Origin: JBGOUV01 sp041477815
GTDB lineage: Bacteria; Acidobacteriota; Terriglobia; Bryobacterales; JACQDG01
Length of the DNA: 13,826 nucleotides
NCBI GenBank assembly: GCA_041477815.1
Contig: JBGOUV010000172.1
Span: 1 to 13,826 of the forward strand
Reading direction: 5' to 3'
Positions 1 through 5,790 of the stretch are shown here, in pieces. The position numbers and the translations under genes were made by a program. The notes below the pieces were generated by a model that saw nothing but the letters and a program-made list of their open reading frames with translations, was not told the origin of the DNA and searched no databases. The number at the start of each line of letters is the position of its first letter. The stretch's first letter is position 1.

Positions 1-1496
1 ATCAGCACCAGACCCTCCTCGACTCCGTACACGTTCTGAATGAGCGAGAGGTTCACCGAGCTTTGGGGACCGAAGCGGGGCAGACCGCCGATGTCGATGT
101 CTCCCATTAGGGTTCGGCCGGGGGTGAACGGCGGCAGGGGGCGCGAAGTGCTGGCCTGGACGTCCTGGTGGAGGCGGGTGCGGCTGAAGCTAACGCGCAG
201 CGTGTTCAGGGCCTGGGGCGAAAAGGTGTGGCGCAGCTCGGCGGTGACGAACTGGTTGCGCGAGACGAACGCCCGGGGAAACTGCGGGTAGTCGGTGGGA
301 AGCTGCTGGTCGGCGTCGTCCAGGGTATAACGGCCAAAAAACTGGGTGCCCGGCCCGAAGTTGTGATCGAAGCGGCCCTGCACGTAATCCTGGGTGAGCC
401 GCTGGTTGAAGCCGAAGATGTAAGACGCCAGGCCGCCGCCGATGCCCGGTCCGTTGGGGAGGGGGAACTCGTCCAGATACGGCCGGACATTGGTGTTCAC
501 GGTCACGGCGCCGTCGGGCAGGGAGCCCCGTCGGGCGTCGAGGTCGGGCGTCAGGGTACTGATGGTGCGGCCCAGGCGGTCGCGCAACGCCTCGTAACCG
601 AAGAAGAAGAACGATCGCTCCCGGCGGACCGGGCCGCCGATAACGCCGCCGAACTGGTTCCGCTTGAAATCGGGCTTCTTCGAGGGGTCGAAGAAGTTGC
701 GGGCGTCGAGGTTGTCGTTGCGGTGGAACTCGTAGAGGCTGCCGTGCAACTGGTTGGAGCCCGACTTGGTGAGGGCGTTGATCTGCCCGCCGGAGTTGCG
801 GCCGAACTCGGCGCTGTAGTTATTGACCTCCACGCGGAACTCGCGGATGGTCTCCATGCCCAGGACCGTGCCGGCGGCGCTGCCGGCCGGGCCGTTGGTG
901 AAATCGTTCTGCGGCGTGCCGTCGAGCAGGTACACGTTGGAGCGCGGATCCTGGCCGTTGATGCTCATGCCCAGGCCGTGAGCGACCGCCGAGCCGCCGT
1001 CCCGGTGCGGGTAGGCCACCACGCCCGGCTGCAATAAAGCCAGGTCTGTGTAGTTCCTACCGTTGAGAGGCAGGTCGCCGATGGCGTTCTCGCTGACCAG
1101 GTAGCTCAACTCCGAGGACTGGGTGTTCACCAGGGGCGCCTCCCCGACGACCGTGAGCTCCTGCTCGAGAGCGCCGACTTCCAGGGTGAAGGGGACTGCC
1201 GCCGTCTCGCCTACCGTAAGGCGGATTCCCCGGTGAACCACGGGCCGGAACCCGGCCATCTCCGCGCGGAGCTCGTAGGCGCCCACGGGCATGACGGGAA
1301 GCACGAACCGCCCGTCCTCGCCGCTCGTGGCCGACCGCGCCAAACCGGTGTCCACATGGCGAGCCGTAACCTTCACCCCAGCCACGGCGCCTCCCGCAGA
1401 ATCCCGTATGAGGCCGGTGATGGTGCTGGTGGTCTGCGCAGACGCTGCCGCCAGGAGGAACAGCAGCAGCACGGACCCTCGAAGGGAAGGTCTCAT
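1..1496 (-). CDS. Oar-like TonB-dependent receptor, N-terminal part (runs off the left edge)
   Basis: Outer-membrane receptor or transporter, open at the left edge; 498 complete codons are present and the C-terminal beta-barrel lies outside. Read on the minus strand from ATG at 1496. Residues 1-20 form a signal peptide (MRPSLRGSVLLLLFLLAAASA) with a likely cut before Gln21. Residues about 22-105 are a carboxypeptidase-regulatory-like beta-sandwich (TITGLIRDSAGGAVAGVKV, DGRFVLPVMPVGAYEL). The plug follows: GDLPLNGRNYTDLALLQPGV, then the YLLDGTPQNDF, EFRVEVNNYSAEFGRNSGG and HGSLYEFHRNDNLDARNFF blocks typical of acidobacterial Oar-like receptors, which are usually above 1000 residues. The ligand is unknown; in this phylum the family is often linked to glycan or oligosaccharide import, but nothing here fixes it. 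The start has only a weak AGG next to the ATG; a TAAACT -10-like hexamer lies 10 nt upstream. It diverges from the antiporter gene. Long frames on the opposite strand are artefacts of high GC. Confidence 0.93.
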   Translation of the reverse strand, partial: MRPSLRGSVLLLFLLAAASAQTTSTITGLIRDSAGGAVAGVKVTARHVDTGLARSATSGEDGRFVLPVMPVGAYELRAEMAGFRPVVHRGIRLTVGETAAVPFTLEVGALEQELTVVGEAPLVNTQSSELSYLVSENAIGDLPLNGRNYTDLALLQPGVVAYPHRDGGSAVAHGLGMSINGQDPRSNVYLLDGTPQNDFTNGPAGSAAGTVLGMETIREFRVEVNNYSAEFGRNSGGQINALTKSGSNQLHGSLYEFHRNDNLDARNFFDPSKKPDFKRNQFGGVIGGPVRRERSFFFFGYEALRDRLGRTISTLTPDLDARRGSLPDGAVTVNTNVRPYLDEFPLPNGPGIGGGLASYIFGFNQRLTQDYVQGRFDHNFGPGTQFFGRYTLDDADQQLPTDYPQFPRAFVSRNQFVTAELRHTFSPQALNTLRVSFSRTRLHQDVQASTSRPLPPFTPGRTLMGDIDIGGLPRFGPQSSVNLSLIQNVYGVEEGLVL

Positions 1497-1506
1497 ACCT
1501 CGTTCA

Positions 1507-1512
1507 AGTTTA
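1507..1512 (-). promoter_or_regulatory. Candidate -10 element for the TonB-dependent receptor
   Basis: Read on the minus strand, TAAACT matches TATAAT at 4 of 6 positions and ends 10 nt before the ATG at 1496. A start point about 7 nt downstream would leave a leader of only a few bases. No -35 hexamer is correctly spaced, so the call is weak. It is supported mainly by similar placement before other genes of the window. Confidence 0.25.
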
Positions 1513-1534
1513 GCCTGTTTCTCGCCCGGCGCCG

Positions 1535-1562
1535 GGTCAACCGGCGGTCAAGAGGTTGTCAA
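1535..1562. promoter_or_regulatory. Three GGTCAA-type direct repeats at 11-bp period, operator candidate
   Basis: GGTCAA (1535-1540), GGTCAA (1546-1551) and TGTCAA (1557-1562) recur with exactly 11 bp between starts. A further GTTCAA at 1502-1507 lies 33 bp (three periods) before the first. Direct repeats at about one helical turn are typical of tandem binding by PhoB/OmpR-family response regulators; the Pho box itself uses TGTCA-like units at 11 bp. The array lies between the divergent receptor and antiporter genes, so it could control either. Function is inference. Confidence 0.35.
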
Positions 1563-1601
1563 GAAACTGTGGAGCCGCTGATTTGCCGAACCATCCGGAC
1601 C

Positions 1602-1636
1602 CTGACAGTCGCGTATCCGTGTGTTTATGAGATACT
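1602..1636 (+). promoter_or_regulatory. Candidate promoter of the antiporter gene
   Basis: An extended -10 motif, TGAGATACT (1628-1636), ends 9 nt before the GTG start at 1646. An alternative reading pairs CTGACA (1602-1607, 5 of 6 to TTGACA) with TATGAG (1626-1631) at 18-bp spacing. Either places the start point within about 8 nt of the GTG, which suggests a leaderless or near-leaderless transcript; no Shine-Dalgarno is visible. Nearly the same 13-mer (TATGGGATACTAC) precedes the MFS gene at 7162. Confidence 0.35.
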
Positions 1637-1645
1637 ACCCGCGGC

Positions 1646-2959
1646 GTGAATTCACCAGCCGGCGCGCACGTCGAGTCTGTATTGTTGACGGTCATCGTGC
1701 AGTTGATCGTCATCATAGCGGCGGCTCGGTTTTTCGGCGCGGTCTTTCGCCGCTACCTGGGCCAGCCGCAGGTTTGCGGCGAGATTGCCGCCGGCCTGCT
1801 GCTGGGTCCCTCGCTGTTCGGCCGCTTGTTTCCGGGTCTGTTCGAGCAGGTGTTTCGCCCCTCCGTGGGGCCGTTCTTCAGCGTGCTGAGCCAGATTGGG
1901 CTGATCCTGCTGATGTTCCTGATCGGGTTGGAGTTCGATTTTGGCCACCTCCGGAGCCGCGGACACATCGCGGTCTCGATCTCCCTGGCCGGCATTCTGC
2001 TCCCGTTCGGTTTGGGGCTGGCCGTCGCGCAGGTGCTGCATCCCTATGTCGGCCGCGATACTAATCGGCTTGGGTTCTCCCTCTTTATCGCGACCGCTCT
2101 ATCGATTACGGCGCTGCCCGTGCTGGGCCGGATGCTGGTCGAGTTCAACCTCGGCCGCACCCGGCTGGGCTCTCTGACCATTACCGCGGCCGCGGCGGAC
2201 GACGCCACGGGTTGGACCCTCCTGGCCCTGGTGAGCGCCGTTGTCCGCTCGAGCTTCGATCCATTCGCGACCTTGACCATGGTGGCCGAGACGCTGGCCT
2301 TTGCGTTGATCATGACCCTGGCCGTCCGCCCGTTGTTGCGCCGGTGGATTACCACAACGTGGCAGACCGCCGGCGGGGAAATCTCGCTTTCCGCCCTGGC
2401 GTTTTTGCTGATTCTTATCTTCACCGCGGCGGCGATCACGAACGTCATCGGCGTGTTCTCGGTTTTCGGGGCCTTCCTGCTGGGCGCGATTCTGTATGAC
2501 CAGCACGAGTTCCGCGAAGCGGTAATGCGGCGGCTGCGGGATTTCGTCACCGTCTTCTTCCTTCCGATTTTCTTCACCTACACCGGACTCCGCACGGATA
2601 TCGGCGCCATGCACGGCGGCTTGCTGTGGGCCTTGTGCGGCTTGGTGCTGGTGGCGGCCATCGCCGGGAAGATCGGCGGCTGCACGGCCGCGGCGCTGTT
2701 CAACGGGCTTCCCCGGAGAGAGGCCTGGTCGGTCGGGGTGCTGATGAACACGCGCGGCCTGATGGAGTTGATCGTGGTCAACTTGGGACACGACATGGGT
2801 GTGATTCCACCGAGCGTGTTCTTCATGCTGGTGTTGATGGCGGTGGTGACGACGTACATGACTTCTCCGCTGCTGCGGCGTCTCATTCGGAAGACGGACC
2901 TGGAGCCGGAGTTCCTGGCTTCCAGCTTCGTGCAGCAGGAGCGAGCCACCAGGAGGTAA
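1646..2959 (+). CDS. Cation/proton antiporter, KefB/CPA2 family membrane domain only
   Basis: Inner-membrane monovalent cation:proton antiporter (Na+/H+ or K+/H+), 437 residues with about 12-13 hydrophobic segments across residues 10-415. Family marks in order: GEIAAGLLLGPSLFG (45-59), FLIGLEFD (91-98), the unwound-helix motif ATALSITALPVLGR (149-162), the ion-binding region AAAADDATGW with Asp185-Asp186, and NTRGLMEL (368-375). The paired aspartates are what one expects of an Na_H_Exchanger core. There is no C-terminal RCK/TrkA-N nucleotide-binding domain as in KefB/KefC, so gating must differ. The GTG start is chosen because the frame opens there just before the first helix; TTG at 1682 is an alternative. 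The ion specificity cannot be decided. Divergent from the receptor gene and followed by permease debris. Confidence 0.9.
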   Translation: MNSPAGAHVESVLLTVIVQLIVIIAAARFFGAVFRRYLGQPQVCGEIAAGLLLGPSLFGRLFPGLFEQVFRPSVGPFFSVLSQIGLILLMFLIGLEFDFGHLRSRGHIAVSISLAGILLPFGLGLAVAQVLHPYVGRDTNRLGFSLFIATALSITALPVLGRMLVEFNLGRTRLGSLTITAAAADDATGWTLLALVSAVVRSSFDPFATLTMVAETLAFALIMTLAVRPLLRRWITTTWQTAGGEISLSALAFLLILIFTAAAITNVIGVFSVFGAFLLGAILYDQHEFREAVMRRLRDFVTVFFLPIFFTYTGLRTDIGAMHGGLLWALCGLVLVAAIAGKIGGCTAAALFNGLPRREAWSVGVLMNTRGLMELIVVNLGHDMGVIPPSVFFMLVLMAVVTTYMTSPLLRRLIRKTDLEPEFLASSFVQQERATRR

Positions 2960-2960
2960 C

Positions 2961-3221
2961 ACGGCGTCCCGATTCCTGGAAGCCCGCTGGGCCGATATTC
3001 GCTACGCCGCCCGGATGATGCAGAAGAATCCGGCGTTCACCGCGGATCGAGGCCGAACTCTACGCCATCGGTGTGGAGCAGGAGGCCCGAGACCGCCGCA
3101 CGGCGCTCAACCGCGTTTCGTCAACCGGGCCCAGAAAATCAAGCTGCTCCCGGGGGCACAGGGCTATTCCCGGCTCCGCGATCGTCTTTCCTACCCCAAC
3201 CAGGCGTTGCGATACGAGTGA
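2961..3221 (+). pseudogene. Remnant of an ADOP/MacB-like permease
   Basis: Two pieces of an acidobacterial ADOP (MacB-like ABC permease) lie almost fused. From about 2970, RWADIRYAARMMQKNPAFTA matches the segment just before the first helix of these permeases (usual form DLRYAARMLRKNPGFTA). From about 3130, RAQKIKLLPGAQGYSRLRDRLSYP matches the end of the periplasmic domain just before transmembrane helix 2 (usual form LPGAQGxSxLRxxLSxPLxxLM). Both are in the same frame, but the first helix, most of the periplasmic domain and everything after helix 2 are missing; the usual protein is about 800 residues. The frame then ends at TGA 3219-3221. The linking bases 3045-3115 could not be assigned. 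No function is expected. Confidence 0.6.
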
Positions 3222-3272
3222 ACGTGGGCCGACAGGGTTCACATTCGATGGTTCACCGGCAGAAAAGAGCCG

Positions 3273-3278
3273 TAGAAT
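3273..3278 (+). promoter_or_regulatory. Candidate -10 element of the toxin-antitoxin operon
   Basis: TAGAAT (5 of 6 to TATAAT) ends 7 nt before ATG 3286 and overlaps the alternative ATG at 3277. If used, the transcript would begin about at ATG 3286, which favours that start. The same ten bases TAGAATGGAG precede the radical SAM gene on the other strand (7144-7135). No good -35 is visible. Confidence 0.3.
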
Positions 3279-3285
3279 GGAGATT

Positions 3286-3561
3286 ATGACCCGGCACGTG
3301 GAAGCCGTTTATGAAAATGGGATGCTCCGGCCACTGGAACCGCTACCGCTTAACGAGAACCAGCGTGTCACTTTAACCGTCTCTGACGCTGCAGAAGACC
3401 CACTGACCTCCATGATCGATCATGGATTCGTGGAACAGGCGCGTCACGAAGTCGAAGCCATCCGCAACATCCCAACTCTGGAAGACGTGCAGAGCATCCT
3501 GTCGAAGATCCCAGGCTCCTTGAGTGAGGACATCATCGCCGAGCGTGAGGATCGGTTCTGA
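3286..3561 (+). CDS. DUF104-family antitoxin of a PIN toxin-antitoxin pair
   Basis: Likely antitoxin that binds and neutralises the PIN-domain protein encoded directly downstream. 91 residues from ATG 3286. The N-terminus MTRHVEAVYENGMLRPLEPL carries the DUF104 (AF2212-like) pattern, a small beta-barrel used as the antitoxin part of VapBC-like pairs. The rest (about 35-91) is helical and acidic (IPTLEDVQSILSKIPGSLSEDIIAEREDRF region) and is the likely toxin-wrapping tail. ATG 3277, nine bases upstream, would add three residues; 3286 is preferred because family members start at this point and a TAGAAT hexamer lies just before it. It ends with TGA 3559-3561, in the same frame as the toxin. Confidence 0.75.
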   Translation: MTRHVEAVYENGMLRPLEPLPLNENQRVTLTVSDAAEDPLTSMIDHGFVEQARHEVEAIRNIPTLEDVQSILSKIPGSLSEDIIAEREDRF

Positions 3562-4023
3562 GCGGCCCTCTATTTCTTCGATTCGAGCGCGCTTGCCAAG
3601 CTCTACCAGCCCGAGACCGGATCGGCTAGGGTTCAGGCCATCCTCCACGAACCGAACCGGCGCATCCTGATCTCTCGCCTCACGGTAGCCGAAATGCATT
3701 CCGTGTTCGCTCGGAGGGTCAGAATGGGAGATCTAACCGCCACGGATGGCGCGGCCCTCCGGAATCACTTCCTGGGCGATGTAGCGGCGGCGGCCCTGTT
3801 GGTACTTGCGGTGATGGATCGCCATTATGCGGAGACGGAGCGCCTTCTGGTGCAGCATGGAAATGCAAAGAGACTCCGCACCTTGGACGCGCTGCAACTC
3901 GCAGTGGCTTTGGATGCGCACCGGCGAGGCGCTCTGGATTCGGTTGTGGCGGCTGATAACACTTTGTGTGAGGTCGCTACTGCCGAGGGTCTGCCAACAG
4001 AAAACCTCGGGGTTCCAATTTAG
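3562..4023 (+). CDS. PIN-domain (VapC-like) toxin without an in-frame start, probably frameshifted
   Basis: Predicted Mg-dependent ribonuclease of the PIN fold, toxin partner of the preceding gene. Counting from 3562, the frame encodes 153 residues with all four acidic residues of the PIN active site: Asp7 (LYFFDSSALAKLY), Glu44 (LTVAEMHSVF), Asp109 (RLRTLDALQLAVAL) and Asp132 (VVAADNTLCEVA). There is no ATG, GTG or TTG between the antitoxin TGA (3559) and the first motif; the first ATG in frame is 3685, beyond two catalytic residues. A GTG at 3545 in another frame, overlapping the antitoxin end, would give VRIGSERPLYFFDSSAL if one C were added to the CCC run near 3567-3569. So this is most simply a one-base deletion (mutation or sequencing error); stop-codon readthrough is the alternative. 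If the deletion is real the toxin is dead. Confidence 0.65.
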   Translation, partial: AALYFFDSSALAKLYQPETGSARVQAILHEPNRRILISRLTVAEMHSVFARRVRMGDLTATDGAALRNHFLGDVAAAALLVLAVMDRHYAETERLLVQHGNAKRLRTLDALQLAVALDAHRRGALDSVVAADNTLCEVATAEGLPTENLGVPI

Positions 4024-4035
4024 GGCGTTCTCGGA

Positions 4036-5271
4036 TCACACCCGCACCCAGCGTTGCGCCTTCATTTCAAAGCGCGGCAACTCCCCACAGGGCGCCGTCG
4101 ACACCGGGATGCGCAGTCCCAATGCGGTGTGCAACGCCGCTTCGAGCCGCTGCGCCAGGTCCGTGGCGTCGGCCTGCTCCGGGGAAGGCTCGACCTGGAC
4201 GCTCAACTCCGGGAGGGCGTGGTTGGTCCGTACTTCCACGCGGTACTCGGCCACGCCTTGGCAGGAGCGGACGATGTTCTCGATGGCGCTGGGATACACG
4301 TTGACGCCGCGCACTACCAGCATGTCGTCGGTTCGTCCGAGGATGCCTCCGGGAAGTGCCAGGTCGTCGCTGCCGCAGTCGCAGCCGGCCTTCGCTGGAC
4401 GCTCGACAAGATCGCCGGTGCGGTAGCGCAGCAGGGGAGAGCCGGTTCGCCCCAGGTTGGTCAGGACCAGCTCGCCTCGGCCTCCGGGCGGAATGGGCTG
4501 GAGGCTCTCCGGATCGATGATTTCGGCGATGAAGGCGGATTCGATGAGGTGCAGCACCCCGGGCCGCTGGGGACACCCGTAGCTGACCGGACCGCTCTCG
4601 GTCATGCCGTGATGATCTACTACGCGCGCGCCGGGCCAGAGTTTCTCGATATAGGCCCGCGTTCCCACAATGCTGCCGCCGGGCTCCCCGCCGACGATGA
4701 TCCTTCTGACCCCGGATGCGGCGAGGTCGATCCGCTCTTCGCCGGCGACCTCGGCCAAGTGCATGGCGTAGGTAGGCGTGCAACACAGCACGGTGGCGCC
4801 GGTATCGAGAATGGCGCGTAATCGCGCGGCGCTGCGCATGCCGCCTCCGGGTATGGACAGGCAGCCCATCCGCGAGGCCGCTTCGAAGGCCGTCCAGAAT
4901 CCCAGAAACGGACCGAACGAGAAGGCGAAGAAAACGCGGTCGGCGGCGGTGACGCCGGCGGCTTGGTAGACCCGCGTCCAATTGTCCAGCATCCAGCTCC
5001 AGCTTTCGGGCGTGTCCAGCCAGCGGAGGGGCCGGCCGGTGGTCCCGCTGGTCTGGCAGAAGCGCGTGTAGCGCTCCAGGGGATAGGTCAGGTTCGAGCC
5101 CCAGGGCCGGTACTTAGCCTGATCGTCCACCAGCTCCCGCTTGAGAGTAAACGGCGCGCGGGCTGAAAACTCGTCCAGGCTGGCCGGCGCGGAGGCGAGC
5201 TTGGCGGCGTAAAAGGGATTGCCGGGCAGCACTGCCGCTAGAAGCGTCCGGAGCTGGTCGAGCTGCGTCAC
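4036..5271 (-). CDS. PaaK-like acyl/aryl-CoA ligase (AMP-forming)
   Basis: Cytoplasmic adenylate-forming enzyme that activates a carboxylic acid with ATP and transfers it to CoA; nearest family phenylacetate-CoA ligase (PaaK). 411 residues, close to the usual 430. Motifs: P-loop QTSGTTGRP (73-81), HHGMTESGP (220-228), YRTGDLV (283-289), GRTDDMLVVRGVNVYP (312-327, hinge to the C-terminal domain), and LPRFEMKAQRW at the end with Lys404 as the expected catalytic lysine. A CDC pair (297-299) sits where many PaaK-like proteins carry cysteines. The N-terminus is short, so the first helical part of PaaK is trimmed. ATG 5271 is 4 nt after the thioesterase stop, so the two are co-translated. No other phenylacetate (paa) genes are nearby, so phenylacetate is not established as substrate. 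It converges on the PIN gene with only 12 bp between. Confidence 0.88.
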   Translation of the reverse strand: MTQLDQLRTLLAAVLPGNPFYAAKLASAPASLDEFSARAPFTLKRELVDDQAKYRPWGSNLTYPLERYTRFCQTSGTTGRPLRWLDTPESWSWMLDNWTRVYQAAGVTAADRVFFAFSFGPFLGFWTAFEAASRMGCLSIPGGGMRSAARLRAILDTGATVLCCTPTYAMHLAEVAGEERIDLAASGVRRIIVGGEPGGSIVGTRAYIEKLWPGARVVDHHGMTESGPVSYGCPQRPGVLHLIESAFIAEIIDPESLQPIPPGGRGELVLTNLGRTGSPLLRYRTGDLVERPAKAGCDCGSDDLALPGGILGRTDDMLVVRGVNVYPSAIENIVRSCQGVAEYRVEVRTNHALPELSVQVEPSPEQADATDLAQRLEAALHTALGLRIPVSTAPCGELPRFEMKAQRWVRV

Positions 5272-5275
5272 GGCG

Positions 5276-5722
5276 TTAGTCGAGGAGCTCCCGGGGGGCT
5301 GCTTCGATCCGGTCCGCGATGGCGGCCGGAATCGGGACCGCGGTCATCTTCCCGCCGGGTCTGTCGCGCCGCACGCAGGCGACGGCCAGGGTCCCTCGCG
5401 CGACCTCTCTCGCCGGCTGCTCGTTCAACTTCCGGAACAGGAAGGTATAGACGATGCTCTTTTCCTTCTTCTCGCGCACCAGCAGGCGGATTTCGACGAC
5501 GTCCTCGAACCGGAGGGGATGCTGAAAGTCGCAATCCGCGTGAACCCGCGGCCAACGCAGCGGCTCCTCGAGCTGGGTGCTATGGATGGAGAAGCCCAAC
5601 GACCGGAAGAAGGCGTGTTCGGCCGCCTCCATGAACCGGAAGAAGTTGGAAAAGTGCATGATGCCGGCCATGTCGGTCTCGGAGAACTCCACCGTTCGCG
5701 TCAGTTTGAATTCGTAGGACAT
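5276..5722 (-). CDS. Hotdog-fold acyl-CoA thioesterase (YbgC/FcbC-like)
   Basis: Hydrolyses an acyl- or aroyl-CoA thioester. 148 residues, a normal single-hotdog length. The signature FSETDMAGIMHFSNFFRFMEAAE (starting at residue 13) contains Asp17, the expected catalytic residue of the 4-hydroxybenzoyl-CoA thioesterase/YbgC family (usual form TDxxGxVxxxxYxxxxE). It lies 4 nt before the CoA ligase, so ligase and thioesterase act on the same class of thioester or the thioesterase releases a trapped intermediate; this is inference. The 11 bases before the ATG are pyrimidine-rich; the only Shine-Dalgarno-like piece (AAGAG) falls in the arm of the palindrome at 5731-5790, so folding of that palindrome could mask it. 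Confidence 0.85.
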   Translation of the reverse strand: MSYEFKLTRTVEFSETDMAGIMHFSNFFRFMEAAEHAFFRSLGFSIHSTQLEEPLRWPRVHADCDFQHPLRFEDVVEIRLLVREKKEKSIVYTFLFRKLNEQPAREVARGTLAVACVRRDRPGGKMTAVPIPAAIADRIEAAPRELLD

Positions 5723-5730
5723 GAGAAAAG

Positions 5731-5790
5731 AAGCTCTTAGCGCTTAGCTATCAGCAATCCGGGTTGCTGATAGCTAATGGCTAACAGCTT
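5731..5790. repeat. Large palindrome, 27-bp arms with a 6-bp loop
   Basis: Inner arms TTAGCTATCAGCAA (5744-5757) and TTGCTGATAGCTAA (5764-5777) are perfectly complementary over 14 bp around the loop TCCGGG. The pairing continues outward to 5731 and 5790 with only three mismatches, giving 24 of 27 pairs. It sits between the radical SAM gene and the thioesterase gene, 8 nt before the latter's ATG. It supplies the last codons (EAVSH) and the TAG of the former. It has no T-run, so it is not a standard terminator. Each arm has TTAGC or GCTAA at 7-bp spacing. A REP-like or miniature mobile palindrome is likely. Confidence 0.85.

Noticed and set aside
168..1037. Long plus-strand open frame opposite the receptor gene
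   Set aside because: It has low-complexity Ala/Val/Glu-rich composition and no family features, while the minus-strand frame has clear receptor motifs throughout; an antisense artefact of high GC.
3694..4023. Short PIN-region gene starting at ATG 3694
   Set aside because: This start removes the first catalytic Asp and the Glu of the PIN active site, so it would not encode a working toxin; the homologous region begins at about 3571.
4054..4821. Plus-strand open frame opposite the CoA ligase
   Set aside because: The minus frame carries every AMP-binding motif; the plus frame shows none and has no ribosome-binding site.
5744..5777. Palindrome as an intrinsic terminator
   Set aside because: There is no T-run on either strand after the stem, and it lies inside an apparent same-strand operon.
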